A stretch of 64,000 bases of DNA from PALSA-1006 sp963733265 (GTDB lineage Bacteria; Pseudomonadota; Gammaproteobacteria; Burkholderiales; Gallionellaceae): NCBI GenBank assembly GCA_963733265.1, contig CAVTCF010000001.1:744001-808000 (forward strand), written 5' to 3'. The notes under the pieces were generated by a model. That model saw only the letters and a program-made list of their open reading frames with translations, made no database searches and was not told the DNA's origin. Made by a program: the position numbers and the translations under genes. How positions within the stretch are numbered: the first letter of the stretch is position 1; the number at the start of each line of letters is the position of its first letter. Below, piece by piece: positions 42,468-52,800 of this stretch.

Positions 42468-45241
42468 TGAGTGCTATCATTCAGGCTCTCTCAGACTTTT
42501 TGCCGAAAGCGCGGGTGATCACCGACGACCTGCGACGCTTAGCTTACGGTACTGATGCCAGCTTCTACCGCATGATTCCCGAAGTTGTTGCAGTCGTCGA
42601 GTCCGAGGAAGAAGTTCAGGCATTGTTGCAAGCTGCACATCGCCACAGAAGGCCTGTCACTTTTCGCGCCGCAGGTACCAGTCTCTCAGGTCAGGGAGTC
42701 ACCGATAGTGTACTGGCTTTGATCGGCGAGGGATTTGCAACCTGTGAAATTTCACCAGATGCTGCCACGGTTCGCGTTGGCCCCAGTATGATTGGTGGCG
42801 AGGTTAATTCTCGACTTGCTGCCTTAGGCCGCAAGATCGGCCCCGACCCGGCCTCGATCAATGCCTGCAAAATTGGCGGCATCGCAGCCAATAATGCTTC
42901 CGGCATGTGTTGCGGCACCGCGCAAAATAGTTACCGCACGCTGTCTGGTTTGCGAGTGGTACTTGCCGACGGAGCCATACTCGATACGGAAGATGAGATC
43001 AGTGTAGCAACCTTTCGTCGGAGCCATGCCCCCCTGCTTGAGCAACTCAAAAAACTTGGCGCAGCCACACGCACAGACAAAGCGCTTGCCGAACGTATCA
43101 AACACAAATTCAAAATAAAAAATACCACTGGCTACAGCCTCAATGCCTTAGTCGATTTTGAAGATCCGATCGACATCCTTGCTCACCTGATGATCGGTTC
43201 GGAAGGCACGCTCGGTTTCATATCGAGCATCACCTACCGTACCGTAGTCGAAGACCCATTCAAGGCAAGCGCACTGGTATTTTTCCCAGACATCGAAGCT
43301 GCCTGCAAAGCCGTTGTGCGTTTGAAAGATGAGCAGGTTTCTGCGGTTGAACTGCTTGACCGTCCGGCGTTGCGTTCAGTCGAAAACAAAGCGGGAATGC
43401 TTCCGGAAATGCGAGAGTTGAGTAATAATGCCGCCGCGCTGCTAATTGAAATACGTGCTGAAAATTTGCCGTTTTTGCAACAGCGCATCAATACTGTTCT
43501 CGCCACGTTGAATGGTATCGAAACAATTGCTCCGCCAAATTTTTCAACTGATCCCGCGACGAGTGAAATGTATTGGAAAGTTCGCAAGGGAACGTTTCCT
43601 TCAGTCGGCGCGATGCGCAGGGCGGGCACGACAGTCATCATTGAGGATGTTGCCTTTCCCATTGGATCACTGGCTGCTGCCACACTCGATCTGCAACGCT
43701 TGTTGCGTCAACACGGCTACAGCGAGGCAATCATTTTTGGCCACGCACTCGAAGGCAACTTGCACTTCGTGTTTACTCAGGACTTCGGCGATGCCGCAGA
43801 AATCGAACGCTATGCACGATTTATGGAAGATGTCTGCAAGCTCGTCGTAGGCAAGTACGATGGATCACTTAAAGCAGAGCACGGCACCGGCAGCAACATG
43901 GCACCCTATGTCGAAATGGAATGGGGTCGACAGGCGACTGACCTGATGCGTCAAATCAAGCAACTGTTCGACCCGAATAACATTCTCAATCCGGGTGTGA
44001 TTCTCAATGACGATCCGCAAGCGCATTTGAAAAATCTCAAGCCGATGCCGGCTGCGGACGATATTGTTGACCGCTGTATTGAGTGCGGTTTCTGCGAACC
44101 GCTTTGCCCGTCACATTTGCTGACCTTCTCACCGCGTCAGCGCATTGTCAGTTTGCGTGAGCTATCACGCCGAGCTGCGGCAGGCGAGGATGCGTCCGAC
44201 GTGGAGGAAGCATTTGTTTATAACAATCTCGATACCTGTGCCGGTTGCGGTTTATGTTCTACTGCCTGTCCCGTAGGCATTGATACCGGAGAGATGACGC
44301 GAATATTGCGCGGTCTCAGACAGGGCAATGTCGCGCGCAAATTCGGGCAATGGACGGTTGGCAATTTTGGAAAAGTCAGTACCTTGTCGCGTGCAGGACT
44401 CGCCTTGGGTCACGTTGTGTCGAGCGTGGCCGGTGATAGCTTTGTGGCAAATATTTCGGCTGGCGCATGGAAGCGCGGCATGCCACGCGCCGGGAAACTA
44501 CCGAACCAATTCAATGGTGCGGGCGATCCGGTTGTGTATTTTCCAACCTGTGGCGGACGCATCTTCGGCGCCAATGATTCAAACGAATTATCACTGCCAT
44601 CAGTCATCATGAAACTGCTCGTACGGGCTGGCTACGCACCACGTATGCCGGAACACTGTGACAAACTCTGCTGCGGTCAAATGCTTGCAAGCAAAGGAAT
44701 GGAACAGGAGGCTGATCTTATGGCCGACGCCCTTGCTGCGGCACTATTCAAGGCGGCAGGTGATGGTCATGGCGGCTTTTGTCCGGTCATCATGGATGCC
44801 AGTCCCTGTGCGCTGCGCATGCAAAAACATTTTTCTTCACGCTTGACCATCATGGATTTTCACGAATTCGCACACGATGCGCTACTACCGCGCCTGATGA
44901 TTACGCGCAAGACTGGGCCGATAGCATTGCATATAAATTGCAGTGTGCGGCGTGCATCGACTGACGCAAAACTGCGTCGCGTGGTTGCAGTCTGTGCTGA
45001 AAATGTTGTTGAACCGGTGGGCGTTAACTGTTGCGGATTTGGCGGTGATCGCGGCTTCGTCGTCCCTGAACTTAATGTGCATGCACTGCGCAAGATACAC
45101 AAAGAATTGCCGGCGAATTGTTGCGAGGGCGTATCTACTAATCGCACGTGCGAAATCGGCCTGACTGCCGAAACCGGACGATCCTACCACTCCATTGCCT
45201 ATCTGCTGGAAGAATGCAGTCGGGTTGAAGTCGTGATTTAA
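42467..45241 (+). CDS. FAD/Fe-S D-lactate dehydrogenase-like protein (Dld-II type)
   Basis: A 924-aa fusion of three parts. The FAD-binding PCMH domain (about 35-270) shows FRAAGTSLSGQGVTDSVL and GGIAANNASGMCCGT, followed by an FAD-oxidase C-terminal domain (HALEGNLHFVFTQDF, AEHGTGSNMAPYVEMEWG). Two 4Fe-4S motifs come next (CIECGFCEPLCPSH and CAGCGLCSTACPVG). A C-terminal CCG-type region (PTCGGRIFGAND, CDKLCCGQMLASKG) completes it. The same architecture is the respiratory D-lactate dehydrogenase Dld-II beside lldEGF in Shewanella; glycolate oxidase-like activity is an alternative. Its TAATG junction with lutB shows cotranscription. No lactate permease lies in the window. Confidence 0.88.
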   Translation: MSAIIQALSDFLPKARVITDDLRRLAYGTDASFYRMIPEVVAVVESEEEVQALLQAAHRHRRPVTFRAAGTSLSGQGVTDSVLALIGEGFATCEISPDAATVRVGPSMIGGEVNSRLAALGRKIGPDPASINACKIGGIAANNASGMCCGTAQNSYRTLSGLRVVLADGAILDTEDEISVATFRRSHAPLLEQLKKLGAATRTDKALAERIKHKFKIKNTTGYSLNALVDFEDPIDILAHLMIGSEGTLGFISSITYRTVVEDPFKASALVFFPDIEAACKAVVRLKDEQVSAVELLDRPALRSVENKAGMLPEMRELSNNAAALLIEIRAENLPFLQQRINTVLATLNGIETIAPPNFSTDPATSEMYWKVRKGTFPSVGAMRRAGTTVIIEDVAFPIGSLAAATLDLQRLLRQHGYSEAIIFGHALEGNLHFVFTQDFGDAAEIERYARFMEDVCKLVVGKYDGSLKAEHGTGSNMAPYVEMEWGRQATDLMRQIKQLFDPNNILNPGVILNDDPQAHLKNLKPMPAADDIVDRCIECGFCEPLCPSHLLTFSPRQRIVSLRELSRRAAAGEDASDVEEAFVYNNLDTCAGCGLCSTACPVGIDTGEMTRILRGLRQGNVARKFGQWTVGNFGKVSTLSRAGLALGHVVSSVAGDSFVANISAGAWKRGMPRAGKLPNQFNGAGDPVVYFPTCGGRIFGANDSNELSLPSVIMKLLVRAGYAPRMPEHCDKLCCGQMLASKGMEQEADLMADALAAALFKAAGDGHGGFCPVIMDASPCALRMQKHFSSRLTIMDFHEFAHDALLPRLMITRKTGPIALHINCSVRRASTDAKLRRVVAVCAENVVEPVGVNCCGFGGDRGFVVPELNVHALRKIHKELPANCCEGVSTNRTCEIGLTAETGRSYHSIAYLLEECSRVEVVI

Positions 45242-45277
45242 TTCCAATTCTATTTCAACCCGGATTTTTCATTAGCG

Positions 45278-45463
45278 CCGTCATTCCGGCGCAGGCCGGA
45301 ATCCAGTTATAAAACACTCCGCGAAGCGGACAAAACCAAGGTGTTGTCCCACATACACCCGCAAGGAGTACGCCGTGGTTGTATGGGGCTGAAGCCCCAA
45401 CAACACACGCTGCGTGGGAAATTATTAATCAACTGGATACCGGCCTTCGCCGATACGACAGAT
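45278..45463. repeat. Composite inverted repeat downstream of the lactate operon
   Basis: A left arm GTCATTCCGGCGCAGGCCGG followed by AATCCAGTT (about 45280-45309) is mirrored by AACTGGATACCGGCCTTCGC at about 45429-45448 and onward to 45457. Between them are smaller hairpins (TCCGC-GAA-GCGGA; GGGGCT-GAAG-CCCC). These are dispersed palindromic elements of the type common in proteobacterial intergenic DNA. No transposase is present. Confidence 0.65.
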
Positions 45464-45510
45464 TTTCGGTCTAATGGAAAATCTGGTTTCAAAAGTGAAA
45501 TTGAATTTAT

Positions 45511-45607
45511 CGTAGGGTGCGCTCTGCGCTGACCATTTTCATGCCGCTTTGCGGCATAGAAAATTGCGTGACTTTGTTGCACCATGGTGCATAAAATGCA
45601 CCCTACG
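45511..45607. repeat. Nested palindromic element
   Basis: Outer arms CGTAGGGTGC (45511-45520) and GCACCCTACG (45598-45607) are exact complements. Inside lie ATGCCGC-TTT-GCGGCAT (45541-45557) and GGTGCAT-AAA-ATGCACC (45586-45602). The inner GGTGCATAAAATGC unit recurs at 60673-60701, so this is a repeat family. Confidence 0.7.
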
Positions 45608-45774
45608 TAATAATTGCTGTATTGTGAAAGAAAAGAAATAACATGGGAAAAGCAAGAACTTCGGTTTTAAAGTTTGGGTGGAGCTATCCAGTCCGACAAG
45701 GGTGGGATTGATGGCGAGATCGAACAGTGGTGCGGGGCTTTGCACGGAGTCGATCACGGGCGACAAGCTTCCGT

Positions 45775-45930
45775 AGCTGGCTTGACGGCGGGGTTGGTGT
45801 TGATATACCAGCCATTTCCCGCAGTAGTAGCGTCGAGAGTAATGCTGGTGCCCGAGTCCTGTCCGACGGCGGCACCGGCAAAGATGGCGACATTTTGGGC
45901 AATCAATGGTCAGACGCGACTGCTTCTACA
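45775..45930 (-). pseudogene. Relic of a surface-protein gene
   Basis: On the minus strand an open stretch without its own start reads VAIFAGAAVGQDSGTSITLD and then ATTAGNGWYINTNPA before a stop. The segment LDA-x-x-AG-x-GW-x-I-x-x-x-P resembles a block found in large repeat-rich surface proteins of aquatic Proteobacteria. Stops bound it on both sides, and a second frame (FDLAINPTLVGLDSSTQT, about 45670-45740) may be the frameshifted continuation. I read it as the decayed end of a larger gene. Low certainty; the identity depends on one recognisable block. Confidence 0.35.
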
Positions 45931-45940
45931 CTTAACGGCT

Positions 45941-48900
45941 TCAATTCAATTTGGCGCGTTGTACATTTAACTGCGCCACTGTGGAACTGAAGTCGTCCAG
46001 TCGTTTCTTCTCCTGCTGCACGACAGAGGCAGGAGCACGGGCTACGAAACTTTCGTTGTTTAGTTTGCCTTCTGCTTTCGCGATTTCAGCGGATAAGCGC
46101 GCTATTTCTTTATCCAGACGTTCGCGCTCGGCGGCAACATCGATCTCCACTTTCAGCATGAGTTTAAAGTTGCCCACGATAGCCACTGCCGCATCGGTAT
46201 CCGGCAGCACATCGAGCACGCTCACTTCACTTAATTTTGCCAAGGCTTGCAAGTAAGGCGCAAAAGCATGCAATGTTCCACTATCGCCCGACGCAAGTAA
46301 TGGAACTCGCAGCGCGGGAGAAAGATTCATTTCGCTGCGCAGTTTGCGGCAAGCGTTAACCATCTCCTGAAGCAGTCCGATTTTTTCGATTGAGGATGGC
46401 GCAATGGATGCGGGATTAGCCTTGGGGTAGGTTTGCAACATGATTGTGTCGCCATGTGTGCCAGCCAATGGCGCTACCTTCTGCCACAATTCTTCCGTGA
46501 TGAAGGGAATAATCGGGTGTGCCAGACGCAAGATGGCTTCGAGTACGCGCACCAAGGTGCGCCGCGTGGCGCGTTGCTGCGCTGGTGTGCCGTTGGCTAT
46601 CTGTACCTTGGCAAGCTCAAGATACCAGTCGCAATAGTTATCCCATACCAATTCATACAAAATGCGTGCGGCAAAGTCGAAACGATATTCGTCGAAATGA
46701 ACGGCCATTTCACTTTCGGCTTGTTGCAGCAGGCTTATGATCCATTTGTCCGCATCGGAATATTCTCGTGGCAGTGCCTCATCCAGACCAACATCCTGAC
46801 CTTCGCAATTCATCAAAACGAAACGTGTGGCATTCCACAACTTGTTGCAGAAGTTGCGATAGCCTTCGCAGCGTTGCATGTCGAACTTGATGTCGCGTCC
46901 GGGCGAGGCGAGCGAAGCGAATGTAAAGCGCAAGGCATCGGTGCCGAAGGCCGGAATACCTTCGGGGAATTCTTTGCGCGTGCGCTTTTCAATCTGTTCA
47001 GCCTGCTTTGGATTCATCAGACCGGTGGTGCGTTTTTTCACCAAGTCTTCAATGCCGATACCGTCGATCAGGTCAATCGGGTCGAGCACGTTGCCTTTGG
47101 ACTTGGACATTTTCTGTCCTTCCGCATCGCGGATCAGGCCGTGTACATATACATCCTTAAAGGGAATTTTCCCGGTGATGTGTTTGGTCATCATCACCAT
47201 GCGTGCCACCCAGAAGAAAATGATGTCGAAGCCGGTGACCAGCACCGAAGACGGCAGATACTTTTGAACAAAGTCATTCTGTTGCGGGAATGGCTTTCCT
47301 TCATCCCAATCTAAAGTCGAGAACGGCCATAGCGCGGAAGAGAACCAAGTGTCGAGCACGTCGTTGTCGCGAGTTAGGTGAGGTGCGTTCCATGTATCAA
47401 GAGCGCCATTCAATTGGAGAGTGCAATCGTCGGGTTTTCCACCCGCAATTGCAGCCATTCCCTTTAACGTGTTGCTCCACTCAGTCTTGCCTAACTTATC
47501 GAAGTATTGGATGTATGCATCGATATCGCTTTTAGCAACTATCACATCACCGTCTTTGTCGTACCATGCCGGAATCTGATGCCCCCACCACAATTGGCGA
47601 GAAATACACCAATCCTGAATATTGTTGAGCCACTGGTTGTAAGTATTTACCCAGTTTTCCGGGTAGAACTTGATCTCGCCGGAGGCGACGCATTCTAGCG
47701 CCTGTTCAGTGATGCTCTTGCCACCATCGCCCGGTTTGCTCATGGCAACAAACCATTGGTCGGTGAGCATGGGTTCAATCACCACATTTGTGCGATCACC
47801 GCGCGGCACTTTGAGTTTGTGTTTTTCCGTTTTTTCGAATAGTCCGAATGCTTCGAGATCGTCGACGATTTGTTTGCGTGCGACGAAACGATCCAGGCCC
47901 TGATATTGTTTGGGCGCATGTTCATTAATCTTGGCATCGAGCGTAAGGATGGAGATCATTTCCAGCTTGTGACGCTGCCCCACCGCATAGTCGTTAAAGT
48001 CATGCGCAGGCGTGACTTTAACCACGCCCGTGCCGAAGTCTTTGTCCACGTATTCGTCTGCAATAATGGGAATGTCGCGTTCGCACAGCGGCAGTTTTAC
48101 TTTTTTTCCGATGAGATGTTTGTAGCGTTCGTCTTCAGGGTGCACCATTACTGCCACATCTCCCAGCATAGTTTCCGGGCGGGTGGTGGCGACGGTGAGA
48201 TGCGAGAGTCCGCCGAGATTGTCTTTTTCAACTAGAGGATAGCGGATGTGCCACATGAAGCCGTCTTCTTCTTCCTGCACTACTTCCAGGTCGGATACGG
48301 CGGTGTGCAGTTTCGGGTCCCAGTTCACCAGACGTTTGCCGCGATAGATCAGACCTTCGTTGAACAAACGCACAAATGTTGCGGTGACGGAACGCGACAA
48401 GCCCTCGTCCATGGTGAAGCGTTCGCGTGACCAGTCAGGCGAGGTGCCGAGGCGGCGCATTTGTTTGGTGATGGTGTTGCCGGAATATTCTTTCCACTCC
48501 CACACTTTTTCGATGAACTTTTCCCGTCCCAGATCGTGGCGTGAAATGCCTTGTGAGTCGAGTTGGCGTTCAACCACGATTTGGGTGGCGATACCCGCAT
48601 GGTCAGTGCCGGGTTGCCAAAGCGTGTTGTCACCGCGCATACGGTGATAACGCGTGAGCGCGTCCATCAAGGTCTGGTTGAAGCCATGCCCCATGTGCAG
48701 CGTGCCGGTGACGTTTGGCGGCGGCAATTGGATGCAGAAAGATTCAGTCTTGTGCTGATCCAGTCCTGCTTTGAAATAGCCCGAGCTTTCCCACTTGTCA
48801 TACCAGTAGGCTTCTGTGGTTTTTGGTTCAAAACTTTTTGCGAGTTCGTTGGTATTCATGCTTGTATTATCGGGTTGAGGGGCAGCGGACGAGCCAATCT

Positions 48901-49303
48901 TGTGCTCTTTTGAAACACTCAGGATTGGCTTGTCAAAAGAAGGTGAGATTATACCTAATCCACCCGTGGCAGATTCCACGAGTTGAGTGCGGATGATTCC
49001 GGGCAAGGCGCTTTGAAAATCCGACCATTCGGCATGGGAGGCAAAGCGGTCATGAAATAAAGCGGCAATTTTAGCGACGAGTTCTTTGTTGAAATGTAGG
49101 CATTGATCTGGAGTCAACGAGACCAGCGTGGTTTGGGGCGAAGACTCGTTTGCGTCAAGGGAATTGGTTGGAAGCGGAATATTTGCTGCTTTGCCTGCCA
49201 CTTCTCGCGTTAGCACCGGAATTCTGATCGGGGTCTCATCAACAATTTCTGTCAATATAGGCAACTTTTTCCAGTGCGCTTTTTCGTTTTGATTATTACT
49301 CAC
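45941..49303 (-). CDS. valS: Valyl-tRNA synthetase with N-terminal DUF2486-like extension
   Basis: Class I aminoacyl-tRNA synthetase charging tRNA-Val, with editing domain. HMGH (in PPPNVTGTLHMGHGF) and KMSKSKGN are the ATP-site signatures; the C-terminal coiled coil (AERERLDKEIARLSAEIAKA) binds tRNA. A normal ValS would begin at the internal ATG 48859 (MNTNELAKSFEP, 972 aa). The frame continues upstream without a stop to a GTG at 49303 that overlaps the holC stop by one base and has a CAGGGA ribosome site. The 148-residue extension (IPVLTREV, then a helical LTPDQCLHFNKELVAKIAAL region) resembles the small DUF2486 protein normally encoded as a separate gene between holC and valS. No clear ribosome site precedes 48859. 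Confidence 0.93.
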   Translation of the reverse strand: MSNNQNEKAHWKKLPILTEIVDETPIRIPVLTREVAGKAANIPLPTNSLDANESSPQTTLVSLTPDQCLHFNKELVAKIAALFHDRFASHAEWSDFQSALPGIIRTQLVESATGGLGIISPSFDKPILSVSKEHKIGSSAAPQPDNTSMNTNELAKSFEPKTTEAYWYDKWESSGYFKAGLDQHKTESFCIQLPPPNVTGTLHMGHGFNQTLMDALTRYHRMRGDNTLWQPGTDHAGIATQIVVERQLDSQGISRHDLGREKFIEKVWEWKEYSGNTITKQMRRLGTSPDWSRERFTMDEGLSRSVTATFVRLFNEGLIYRGKRLVNWDPKLHTAVSDLEVVQEEEDGFMWHIRYPLVEKDNLGGLSHLTVATTRPETMLGDVAVMVHPEDERYKHLIGKKVKLPLCERDIPIIADEYVDKDFGTGVVKVTPAHDFNDYAVGQRHKLEMISILTLDAKINEHAPKQYQGLDRFVARKQIVDDLEAFGLFEKTEKHKLKVPRGDRTNVVIEPMLTDQWFVAMSKPGDGGKSITEQALECVASGEIKFYPENWVNTYNQWLNNIQDWCISRQLWWGHQIPAWYDKDGDVIVAKSDIDAYIQYFDKLGKTEWSNTLKGMAAIAGGKPDDCTLQLNGALDTWNAPHLTRDNDVLDTWFSSALWPFSTLDWDEGKPFPQQNDFVQKYLPSSVLVTGFDIIFFWVARMVMMTKHITGKIPFKDVYVHGLIRDAEGQKMSKSKGNVLDPIDLIDGIGIEDLVKKRTTGLMNPKQAEQIEKRTRKEFPEGIPAFGTDALRFTFASLASPGRDIKFDMQRCEGYRNFCNKLWNATRFVLMNCEGQDVGLDEALPREYSDADKWIISLLQQAESEMAVHFDEYRFDFAARILYELVWDNYCDWYLELAKVQIANGTPAQQRATRRTLVRVLEAILRLAHPIIPFITEELWQKVAPLAGTHGDTIMLQTYPKANPASIAPSSIEKIGLLQEMVNACRKLRSEMNLSPALRVPLLASGDSGTLHAFAPYLQALAKLSEVSVLDVLPDTDAAVAIVGNFKLMLKVEIDVAAERERLDKEIARLSAEIAKAEGKLNNESFVARAPASVVQQEKKRLDDFSSTVAQLNVQRAKLN

Positions 49304-49734
49304 TATTTAATTCCCTGCTTCTGACGCAAGTCGAAGTGCCGCATTTCGTAACCGCGATCACGGTAAAAACCATAGCGCTCGCGTCCCAGTTTGGCGTCGT
49401 CATCGGCTAGACTGACGATTTCGATTAAGCGTTCGAAACGGCTGAAGAAGGGCAGGCAGACATTGTGCAGGCTAATGAGCAATTCGGAATGATGGAACGT
49501 TTCATCCTGCCCGATGATTACAGGCATGGTTGAGGCTGCAATTTCATGGTTGCGGCAATGAGGCATGAAAGCGGTGGCGGGAAAGTGCCACAGCAACTTA
49601 TCCAGCTTGTCCGCAGTGGCTTCATCCGGCACGTGCAATAACACGCGCAGACCATTCTGCATTGCTTTTTGGCTCAGTTGGCAAGCGGTGCGCAGCTTGT
49701 CTTCCGAGCCGGTATAGAAATCGACTTTAGTCAC
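49303..49734 (-). CDS. holC: DNA polymerase III chi subunit
   Basis: Clamp-loader accessory subunit that contacts single-strand binding protein. It starts MTKVDFYTGSEDKLRTACQL and contains GLRVLLHVPDEATADKLDKLLW and the FERLIEIVSLADDDAKLGRERYGFYRDRGYE region typical of HolC. The length is 143 aa. Its stop overlaps the GTG start of the valS fusion. In related bacteria holC directly follows pepA; here a 3-kb lipoprotein gene separates them. Confidence 0.93.
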   Translation of the reverse strand: MTKVDFYTGSEDKLRTACQLSQKAMQNGLRVLLHVPDEATADKLDKLLWHFPATAFMPHCRNHEIAASTMPVIIGQDETFHHSELLISLHNVCLPFFSRFERLIEIVSLADDDAKLGRERYGFYRDRGYEMRHFDLRQKQGIK

Positions 49735-49765
49735 GTTTTGGAATGGGTTGATAAACGGCTGCGTG

Positions 49766-49771
49766 ATTATA
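49766..49771 (-). promoter_or_regulatory. Extended -10 promoter of holC-valS
   Basis: The minus strand reads TTTGCTATAATCACG, an extended -10 (TGnTATAAT) 32 bases upstream of the holC start. It would allow holC-valS expression independent of the inserted gene upstream. No good -35 is visible. Confidence 0.6.
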
Positions 49772-49869
49772 GCAAAGGCAGGCTAATGCGGAGTTGTCAC
49801 TAGCAAAGGCAAGGAAGTCATCGTGTTCTCCGGACTCTATGATCTTGGCTTGGGGGTTGAGTTCCCCTA

Positions 49870-52800
49870 TTAATTTACCGCAACTAAAGAAATTGAGAAC
49901 GTACCTGCCACGCAATTCACTACCACACCATGCAGCCCCACGCCCATTGTTCCGGCAGAATATGTCAAGGTAGTATTGCTGCCGTTGGTACTTTGCATGG
50001 CTCCTACCTGCACGCCATCTACATACACGGCCACTTGCGCGCTGGCTGCCGAACTAAAGTTGATCGTAATGGTGCGCGAAGCTGCGGCAGTGGCATGGAA
50101 CGGATAACTTGCCCAATTAAAACCGCCCACGCCCAGCGCTGCGGTATATGAGTTTCCGCCGCAGGAATAGCTTCGGCCGCAAACCACGGAGCCCGCACCC
50201 GCAACACTGCCTGGTATTGCCGTTCCGATTGCTGGAACCGAGGCATTGCTTGTATCGAGTGCTTCAATTCCGGCAATCTTAGGCTCGGACATGTCGTAGA
50301 GACTATAACTAAATCCCCATTCATAATTGCCAGTGGAAGTTAAGTAATTAAGTAATTCCACACCATTCGCTGTGAAAGCATTGTGCAGATTTTCAACTAC
50401 ACCAGTCATTCGAGTGTCCAAAACTGCTGCTGTATAGGCATTATTGACAGTTGAGCTTGAAGTTGTGTCAAGGCCAGGGCCACCCTCGTAATCATCATGA
50501 TGTACTCCTGCGGCCATGGTGTAATAGGTTTCCGTCAACTCATTTCCGACGGCCACGTTTGCTGTGGTCATCCCATCAGCAAATACGGCATCCGCTGTAC
50601 CAGGTATATTTGAAGAGGGAGTGATAGTGATCGGACTGTAGTAAGGGGCATCTCCAGCCGCGTAGATGTAGTAGCTTGGTGGATGAGGTGTTATCGCGCT
50701 ATACGCGCCTGTACCAGCACCATGACCTGAAAGGTTGTTGTAGAAGTTCATCAGCATGTTTATGGAGTCAAAGGTCTGCCCACCCCCAAGCTGCCCCATC
50801 AATACAGGGCGTACAGTTGTTCCCATAGCACTACACGATACCAACGCGCCACACCATGCCAATCGCCAATCATTGCTCATGTTGACAACGTGTTCCGCAT
50901 AGTTGCGGTAGGCCAGAACATACATTGTCAAATCTGTGTTCTGCACAGTAAAACCAGATGCATTCACAGTTTCAGTAGTGCTATTCCAGATATGATCCCA
51001 ATCAATAGGTGCTGAAGTACCAAGTGTATTTAGTTCTATACCGGCATTGTTGATGCTTGTTTTTAAGCTGGGAAAGCTGCCATTCCAAACCTCATTCCCA
51101 TATTCGACATAGACATGCAGATTGGGATTGAGTGGCGGGTAAACCGGATTCGCCTGTGTGCTGGTGTAAGGGTTTGTTCCATCACTGCCGTACTTGAACA
51201 TATAAGCTACATTCGTATAGTACGCATCTGTTGCCAGTTGCGGCATGTTTATCCATACGTCTTTATTTGCTGCATTCGCTAACAGAATTGCATACTCCCA
51301 AGCTGCGCCAAGCCCCTCCCAGCCATAAATTCCTCCGGGATTTCGATTAAATGACGGGCTTGAGGGTAGCATTCTGTCAGACCAATTTACCTGCTGATTC
51401 CAGTTCGTTGCGGTGAAATCCATCAAACGGATTGTTGAAACAGAGTTTAGATACGCCAAAGACGAGGGGTTAAATATTGTTCCTGAAGGCAGAGGCGTTG
51501 ATGAGCCCGGCGTAGATGGGCGCATGATTATTAGATTGGTAATTCCGTTCCCCGCTGTATCACCACTAAGACGTTTGGTGTTGGTGAAAGTCAGGGCAAT
51601 CACCCCATTGCATGGGCTTGTCAGCGTGCAAGTAGTGCCAATCAAATCTGATCCCGTTACGGTAAAGGTACCGCTCGTTGTGTTTGTGCCTGAGTTATAG
51701 GTCAGCGTCCCCAAGTGCCCGCCGGGAGAAAGCAATGCGCTTACAGTAGCCTGACCGGTGAACGAGATTGCGTAAGTACCATCTAATTTGTCCAATCCTG
51801 CTACTACGTAAAAAGTAAAGTCTTGAGTTGGCCAACCTACGGCATCTGTTGTTGCCAGTGTCGATGTAGATGTAGCCGAATAAAATGGCCGCGAAGTTTT
51901 CATCATGTCAGCAAAAGGTCTGTCCTCTGAGTAGTCAATTGGCGGCCCAAAATTAAAGCCTAATTGATTGCTCGGTTGAACATTCGCAACAAATGACGCG
52001 GTAACACTATTTGCATTCGTCATCGTGATTGTGCAACTGGTACTGATTCCAGAACATGCACCGCCCCAGCCACCGAAGGTGTAATTGGTTGCAGGAGCGG
52101 CGGTAAGGGTGACTGCGTTATTTTGAGTGAAGCCCGCAGAGCAAGTGCTACCGGCTGTGCCGCAGGCGATACCGGATGGGCTTGAAGTTATTGCGCCGGC
52201 TACCGTATTGATAGGTACGCCGAATGGTGAAATAGCCGCACCATTGATGTTGGTTATAGCAAGTATGCTTTGGCTGGAATTGAGTGTGAATGTTGCGGTC
52301 ACACTCTGTGCTGACGACATCGAAACAGTACATGTGAAATTTGTGCCGGAACACCCGCCGCCACTCCAACCTGTGAAGTTGTAACCGACTGCAGGCGTAG
52401 CCGTAAGGGTTACCGAGCTACCAAGAGAGAAGCTCGCGGAACAGGTTGTTGTTCCGCAATTGATGCCACCGCTGGATGAAGTGACTGTGCCACCAATATG
52501 GTTACTGTTGGTTACGGTGAGCGTACGTGGGTTGGTAACGAGTGCAAATATCGCGGTCACGCTCTGCGCTGATGACATCGTAACTGTGCAGGTAGTTGAG
52601 CCGGTACACGCGCCAGTCCAGCCGGTGAAGTTATAACCGGCCGCAGGGATTTCCAAAAGAGTTACTGTGCCACCTTGAGTGAAGTTCGCAGAACAGATTG
52701 TGCCGCAAGAGATACTTCCATCAACTGAAGTGACAGTGCCCCCAGTAACGTTACTGTTGGATATGGTAAGCGTGAGGCCGGTGGATGAAACATAAGGAGA

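Noticed and set aside
49727..49915. 62-codon open frame just upstream of holC
   Set aside because: It overlaps the lipoprotein end, has no ribosome site, and covers the extended -10 promoter of holC; no recognisable protein features.
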